Translations under genes and position numbers: made by a program
The notes under the pieces: model-generated
The model's input: the letters and a program-made list of their open reading frames with translations, nothing else
What the model was told of the DNA's origin: nothing
The model's database searches: none
Shown: positions 5,501-8,273 of the stretch, in pieces
Layout of the letters: every line of letters begins with the position of its first letter
Position numbering within the stretch: the stretch's first letter is position 1
From: G039029935 sp039029935
GTDB taxonomy: Bacteria; Chloroflexota; Anaerolineae; Caldilineales; Caldilineaceae
Length of the DNA stretch: 8,273 bases
Reading direction: 5' to 3'
Assembly (NCBI GenBank): GCA_039029935.1
Contig: JBCCFC010000598.1
Location: forward strand, 1 to 8,273

Positions 5501-7962
5501 GCCGCAAAGTCCCAGAAATAGTAGTAAGGACGGCGCGTTAGCGAATGGAATGTCCCTACACCATAGTTGTTGCGCTTGCCATAGAAGGTGTCGAAAATGT
5601 CTGCCGAGAGGTCTTCCTGCAAGGCAAAGATGGCCTCATCGACCATTGCCAAGGCAACACGACCCGCCACAGGTTGCCCTGCATGGTCGGTTAGCTTGAT
5701 GGTGACTTGCGCTTCGCCACCAGGCAAATATTGTGGGGCATCGGCTGTAACCTCAACGGTGAGCCGTTTATCCTCGGCATTGACGGTCAACTCTGTCTGT
5801 GCAAAAACAAGATCACCTTCGCTGTTGGGGTTAAAGTCGTCATTCACTCTAGGCTTGAAGATATGCACACGAGCAAAGACATTGGGGACATGGCTCTCGG
5901 TGATGTCAATGTCAACCGTCGTGACAGGACCTTCGATGTTGACAATTTTCTCTTCGATGACCTGATCCCGCTCGATGGTCAACAGCGCGACACCTTGCAC
6001 CCGTGATTGGATCAACAACTGTGCTGTGTCACCTGGCGCATAGCTGTCATTATCCAGCATCAGTGTGATGTCATTGTTGGACGTGTACCACCAATCATTA
6101 CTGACCGGATTATAGACCCACAGATAGCGACGCGTTTCGACACTGCGCCCGCGGTCATCGGTGCTGGTGGCGACAAGGCGATACCAACCCTGTGGTACGC
6201 TTTCAAACGTGTATGTGCCTTTCCCTGCGGCATCGGTTGCCACTTGACCGGATAGCACCACATCCTGCTGGTTTTCATTGTTCCAATAATCTTTGATGAC
6301 CTTGATATCAATCACCTGACCAATGACGGGTGTGCCGTCATGATTTTTGGCACTCAGGTTCACAGTGACAGGATCATCAGTGGTATAGCCATAGCGGTCG
6401 GTACTGACGTTGAGATCAAAGGTGTTCCAATAGAGTCGGACACTACTGCTACCTTGGATAGGCTTTTCTTGTGCGTCGGTGACAGTGGCGTCAAAGCGAT
6501 AGATGGCGCCGTAGGTGGTCTCTTCACTCGGTGTAAAGGTCGTTGTGAATTGACCATTTTCATCCGTTGTGCCTGTATAGGTTTCAACCAGACCGCTAGG
6601 GTCTGCATATGGCACATAGAGATCATCAAGCCACCACCACCAATAGCGATAGATGGGTTGGCGGTAGACTTGGAGTGTGACACTGGCGTTGGTGACGGGC
6701 TGCCCAAAGAAGTAGTTGGCATCAACCGTGACTGGAATGTCATCACCAACAATGGCAAAGTCAGCGGGCGTCGAAACCTCCACTTGATACTCTGGTTTGA
6801 CATACTCTTCAACCTTGAGTTGCTGACGATGCGTCTGGCCGTTGACCATCAACTCGACATTGTATGTCCCCAGTGGTGGTTCATCACCCAGCGTAAAGCT
6901 GCCGTTGACTGTCCCCATGCTATCAGCAGTGACTTCGACCGTGCTGACGGCGATGTTGCGCGAGTCACGCAGCGTGGCTGACATCACCGTCGATGCGGCG
7001 ATGGGTGCGTAGCCCTCCTCGTCATTGCTCAGTGATCTTTCCCTGACAATGCCATTGAAGAAAATCGTATGACCAGGACGATAAATGGAGCGGTCCGTGT
7101 GCAGATAGATGGTGTAATCATTGGCATTGGCCCCATACCAATAATTGCCTGCATAGGACTGCCACTGCCAATCAAAGCCTGCAACTGTGGTCTCGTTGTC
7201 GCTCTTTGCCACTGCCATGACAGGTGGATTCTCACCGGCATTGTCATCCACGGTGAGTGTGGCAACACCGATGTCATTGGTGTCACCCGTTGCCATGACT
7301 GCGCCATCCGCATCATAGACAGTGACAGTCATACCCGTAGCGGGTGCGCCACCCTGCAAGGCAGATGTCCATGCCACGACCTGCCCCTGATTGCCACGCT
7401 TGAGCAGCAATACATTGCGCCCAACCACAATCATAGACATGGCCTTGGTTTCACCCTGACTGGCTTCGATGATGTACAGTCCTGATGGTGTACTGGCTGG
7501 CAAGTCAACAGCGAGCATTGTGTCGCCATTGTTGGATGGGGCTGTATTTTGCCATGTACCCTGAACGGTCAACCCTTCAATATCCCATGTTTGGTCTTGA
7601 TAATATTGATAGATTTGATAGTTGTTCAGAAATTGTCCGACAGGCAATTCGTAGAGCGTAAAGTCAACCGTGCCACCGTTGACACTCCAGAACGGCACAT
7701 AGTTCAACCCATCTGGGTCAATAAACTGAATGCCGCGATCATACCCAAAACTCATGGGCTGGTTTTGATCTGGCATCTGTTCTGGAACCTGTGAAATATC
7801 ACTGTCTGGGGTTTGGGCAAAAAGGGTTGTGGTTGGCTGCAATATGTGTGTGATGGCTAGGGTGCTGATGCCCAGCACCAAGGCGATGATAAGGGCAAAC
7901 CACATCCGCTGGGATGTCCCCAGTTTGCGTGGCTGTGCCATTGGTTTATTGTTTTTTAACAT
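2524..7962 (-). CDS. Secreted bacterial alpha-2-macroglobulin with dockerin and cohesin tail
   Basis: An exported protease-trap protein of 1812 residues. Bacterial A2Ms resemble complement C3/A2M: cleavage of a bait segment triggers a fold change, and an internal Cys-Gln thioester covalently captures the attacker. A membrane-spanning or signal segment lies at about 20-41 after a basic stretch. There is no lipobox Cys, unlike the lipoprotein E. coli form; cleavage after LFA (Ala49) is possible. A series of macroglobulin beta domains follows, including the TDRSIYRPG motif (289-297). A bait-like acidic linker spans about 812-859. The A2M core motif is LPDNLTTWRI (887-896). The thioester helical domain (about 1045-1345) carries GCVEQ (1075-1079), with Cys1076 and Gln1079 intact. 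A C-terminal macroglobulin domain occupies about 1420-1575. Unusual additions are a two-loop dockerin-like module (1588-1638), a cohesin-like domain (about 1655-1800) and a RVFLPLVAR end. The E. coli homologue is about 1650 residues without this tail. Met1 is chosen because of a strong Shine-Dalgarno; Met8 and Met20 are poorer. No pbpC-type penicillin-binding partner lies beside it in this window. Confidence 0.95.
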   Translation of the reverse strand: MLKNNKPMAQPRKLGTSQRMWFALIIALVLGISTLAITHILQPTTTLFAQTPDSDISQVPEQMPDQNQPMSFGYDRGIQFIDPDGLNYVPFWSVNGGTVDFTLYELPVGQFLNNYQIYQYYQDQTWDIEGLTVQGTWQNTAPSNNGDTMLAVDLPASTPSGLYIIEASQGETKAMSMIVVGRNVLLLKRGNQGQVVAWTSALQGGAPATGMTVTVYDADGAVMATGDTNDIGVATLTVDDNAGENPPVMAVAKSDNETTVAGFDWQWQSYAGNYWYGANANDYTIYLHTDRSIYRPGHTIFFNGIVRERSLSNDEEGYAPIAASTVMSATLRDSRNIAVSTVEVTADSMGTVNGSFTLGDEPPLGTYNVELMVNGQTHRQQLKVEEYVKPEYQVEVSTPADFAIVGDDIPVTVDANYFFGQPVTNASVTLQVYRQPIYRYWWWWLDDLYVPYADPSGLVETYTGTTDENGQFTTTFTPSEETTYGAIYRFDATVTDAQEKPIQGSSSVRLYWNTFDLNVSTDRYGYTTDDPVTVNLSAKNHDGTPVIGQVIDIKVIKDYWNNENQQDVVLSGQVATDAAGKGTYTFESVPQGWYRLVATSTDDRGRSVETRRYLWVYNPVSNDWWYTSNNDITLMLDNDSYAPGDTAQLLIQSRVQGVALLTIERDQVIEEKIVNIEGPVTTVDIDITESHVPNVFARVHIFKPRVNDDFNPNSEGDLVFAQTELTVNAEDKRLTVEVTADAPQYLPGGEAQVTIKLTDHAGQPVAGRVALAMVDEAIFALQEDLSADIFDTFYGKRNNYGVGTFHSLTRRPYYYFWDFAADEAADGGAPVPAQPVTDQPEAEFQTDADADDSADGSEPRRNFLDTAYWNPTIDIDASGEATITIPLPDNLTTWRIIARAVTVETLVGETTSNILVTKELISRPTLPRFAVLGDLFRTSMVAQNYTGGDLVGTGLLETENLLVLNDPSQPLELPDKGSDVGRWTSVASAVGTGLVTTSLDTPAGQDIVELPFSVKPFAVPDRWTTSGQANPTATETFTIPLNAVNEMSQLTLRLSPSIALGLLDGLDDLIAYPYGCVEQTMSRVLPSAVATQAYNDLGLTNPKADELPKIITQGLQKLYGYQHSNGTWGWFYDDDGGLYLTSYVLFGLTMVEQAGFAVDPTVVDNGFAALDRLLLGEIVAATESGVMARQQENSSGDIRAYALYVKAVAGRGNLAASESLAAESESLSADALAMLAMALHIDGNTTLSQTLVDQLLAKAEVVGGTAFWPGPMDSWQWWHWRTMASSEKNTAVAVSALTQLRPDSEILPLAVRWLMDHRRGAGWRNTQATSFAVLGLVDYIKVSGELDSDYTYNVHLNGTEIASGAVTPETVTEPIEPIVVAGTEFNTGDNELVITREAAVQAAALSQQNPLYYTALLEQELYYDGFASVSSVDQGLSLSRSYNLVEGEAREDGAYNVGDIVEVTLNLEIKSEVWYLLLEDPIPAGFEALNTNVNPYSYSDVFWPWSWRSWGYNRKDVRDDRVDFFITHGWAGKRQLVYQMRATTAGVFSVPPGQVYPMYAEEMWARTSSMQVAVAPETLADRPVVLADMDNNCRVEKFDALLIADAWRTANERRDVTADGTIDLLDIINVNNQRGVDCNSPELIVHSASVGSAAQTSFLVLLPDNEESREVGDEFRAYIMADSSENLGGFEMTLNHNNALEVVDVIMSGNLGSDVYKLGPKIDKEAGRVTFGMVEIADDGVSDQVVASSVAADNAVTMMTIVFRAQRVGDGNISASDVLASDSAGNVMAATVDTQFTVNVDGERVFLPLVAR
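2563..3000 (-). other. Cohesin-like domain in the A2M tail
   Basis: Residues about 1655-1800 show the order of features of a cohesin fold: VGDEFRAYIMAD (first strands), GGFEMTLNHNNALEVVDV (the F-x-x-x-L then LEV pattern), a GRVTFGMVE strand, the MMTIVFRA strand, and SASDVLASDSAGN before the last strand. Cohesins bind dockerins, classically in cellulosomes, but they also occur in non-cellulolytic bacteria. This call rests on the pattern only and should be checked with a structure prediction. Confidence 0.65.
3043..3207 (-). other. Dockerin-like pair of calcium loops in the A2M tail
   Basis: Two EF-hand-like loops lie 27 residues apart: DMDNNCRVEKFD (1588-1599) and DVTADGTIDLLD (1615-1626). 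Each keeps the acidic or Asn/Thr positions 1, 3, 5 and 12 expected for Ca2+ binding in type I dockerins; Thr at position 3 of loop 2 is unusual. Each loop is followed by a short helix (ALLIADAW; IINVNN). Cys1593 and Cys1638 are the only cysteines outside the thioester and may form a disulfide closing the module. Confidence 0.75.
4726..4740 (-). other. Thioester site GCVEQ of the A2M protein
   Basis: The codons encode Gly1075-Cys-Val-Glu-Gln1079, preceded by YPY and followed by TM. This matches the GCxEQ/CLEQ thioester consensus of A2M and complement proteins, so covalent capture of targets should be possible. Many bacterial A2M paralogues lack this motif; this one keeps it. Confidence 0.92.
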
Positions 7963-7967
7963 GCTTG

Positions 7968-7973
7968 CTCCTT
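7968..7973 (-). promoter_or_regulatory. Ribosome binding site of the A2M gene
   Basis: On the minus strand AAGGAG stands 5 bases before the ATG at 7960-7962. It is the best Shine-Dalgarno in the window and settles the start at residue 1 rather than at Met8 or Met20. Confidence 0.85.
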
Positions 7974-7974
7974 A

Positions 7975-8004
7975 CTGTAATTACAAGAGTTAAGCTGCAA
8001 TTAC
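7975..8004 (-). repeat. Phased direct repeat upstream of the A2M gene
   Basis: GTAATTGCAG (8004-7995) and GTAATTACAG (7984-7975), read on the minus strand, agree at 9 of 10 bases and start exactly 20 bases apart, about two helical turns. The GTAATTAC within the second copy is a self-complementary 8-mer. They fill the gap between the upstream stop codon and the Shine-Dalgarno. A regulator-binding pair is possible but unproven. Confidence 0.35.
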
Positions 8005-8010
8005 TTACCT

Positions 8011-8037
8011 CTACAGAACATCGAACAATGCCTGTAG
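8011..8037 (-). repeat. Stem-loop covering the upstream gene's stop codon
   Basis: CTACAG (8037-8032) pairs with CTGTAG (8016-8011), and CAT/ATG extend the stem after a small internal loop. The right arm contains the TAG stop. No T-run follows, so it is not a standard terminator; it may be an mRNA processing or pausing element between the two genes. Confidence 0.35.
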
Positions 8038-8271
8038 ATCATATGAGGGGACAGCCTTGATGAAAAATACATCAATTTCAAACTGCCCGCAAATTGGGTG
8101 GAGTTGATGGTTGCCTCGTTGTTTAGGAGATACGTTTTTAACGGAAATAGTGTTACTGTCAAGATAGCGTGAAACCAATGAATCCTTAATTTCGTTGGCT
8201 ATACAAAATAAGATAATCGTATAATTGACGTATGGTTTTTGATCAATTGTACCGTGCTTATAAAATAGTAT
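8011..8271 (-). CDS. 3' end of an unrecognised gene (partial, off the right edge)
   Basis: On the minus strand one frame is open for 86 codons from the window edge to TAG at 8011-8013. It has no in-frame ATG, so the start must lie outside the window. The product ends SYDLQALFDVL and contains PYVNYTIILF and NEIKDSLVSRYL; I do not recognise a family. An open run this long in AT-rich DNA, with ordinary amino-acid composition, supports a real gene over chance. It lies on the same strand as the A2M gene with a gap of 48 bases, so the two could form an operon in which this gene comes first. Its AT-rich codons resemble the ATPase gene more than the A2M gene. It could also be a decayed remnant, which cannot be judged from the tail alone. 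Confidence 0.6.
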   Translation of the reverse strand: MLFYKHGTIDQKPYVNYTIILFCIANEIKDSLVSRYLDSNTISVKNVSPKQRGNHQLHPICGQFEIDVFFIKAVPSYDLQALFDVL

Positions 8272-8273
8272 CG

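Noticed and set aside
6340..6981. A 213-codon open frame on the plus strand, with several smaller ones at 2665-2979, 3025-3447, 5588-5965 and 7069-7485
   Set aside because: They lie wholly antisense to the A2M gene, whose frame is confirmed by long stretches of family-specific motifs. They show no recognisable domains and no clear ribosome binding sites; they arise from the G+C-rich codon pattern of the opposite strand.
1..8273. Search for tRNA or rRNA genes, CRISPR arrays and transposase genes
   Set aside because: No clover-leaf-like tRNA sequence, no regularly spaced direct repeats and no transposase motifs were seen on either strand.

Overview
The window looks like a bacterial chromosomal segment, most likely from the phylum Chloroflexota (Anaerolineae/Caldilineae or Herpetosiphon-like; inference, roughly 60% sure). 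The main pointers are all in the large secreted protein. It has a dockerin-like pair of calcium loops carrying cysteines, then a cohesin-like module, and the extreme C-terminus reads RVFLPLVAR. This resembles the (Y/F)LPLV-type ends I associate with exported proteins of that phylum.

Layout. Positions 1-299 are AT-rich intergenic DNA. They hold a probable decayed fragment of a second macroglobulin gene (74-118, minus), a candidate promoter, an operator-like inverted repeat and the ribosome binding site of the next gene. Positions 300-2435 (plus) encode a 711-residue P1B-like heavy-metal P-type ATPase. Its catalytic motifs are intact but its metal-selectivity motifs are abnormal. Positions 2430-2523 are a convergent intergenic junction with a perfect 21-bp stem-loop that swallows the ATPase stop codon. 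Part of the loop is complementary to a second site downstream. Positions 2524-7962 (minus) encode an 1812-residue bacterial alpha-2-macroglobulin (A2M) with an intact GCVEQ thioester site. Positions 7963-8010 are the short leader of that gene, with a strong Shine-Dalgarno sequence and a 20-bp-phased direct repeat. Positions 8011-8271 (minus) are the 3' end of an unrecognised gene running off the right edge, 48 bp upstream of the A2M gene and possibly co-transcribed with it.

How the parts may work together. The A2M protein should be exported and membrane-tethered or surface-attached. By family analogy it traps attacking proteases through bait cleavage and thioester capture. The dockerin plus cohesin tail is not part of the usual bacterial A2M plan, and suggests that the trap is built into a larger surface assembly or multimerises. 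The ATPase is convergent with it and visibly more AT-rich, and nothing in the sequence links the two functionally. The eroded A2M-like fragment on the far side of the ATPase suggests the locus once held tandem A2M genes, with the ATPase now lying between the survivor and the remnant.
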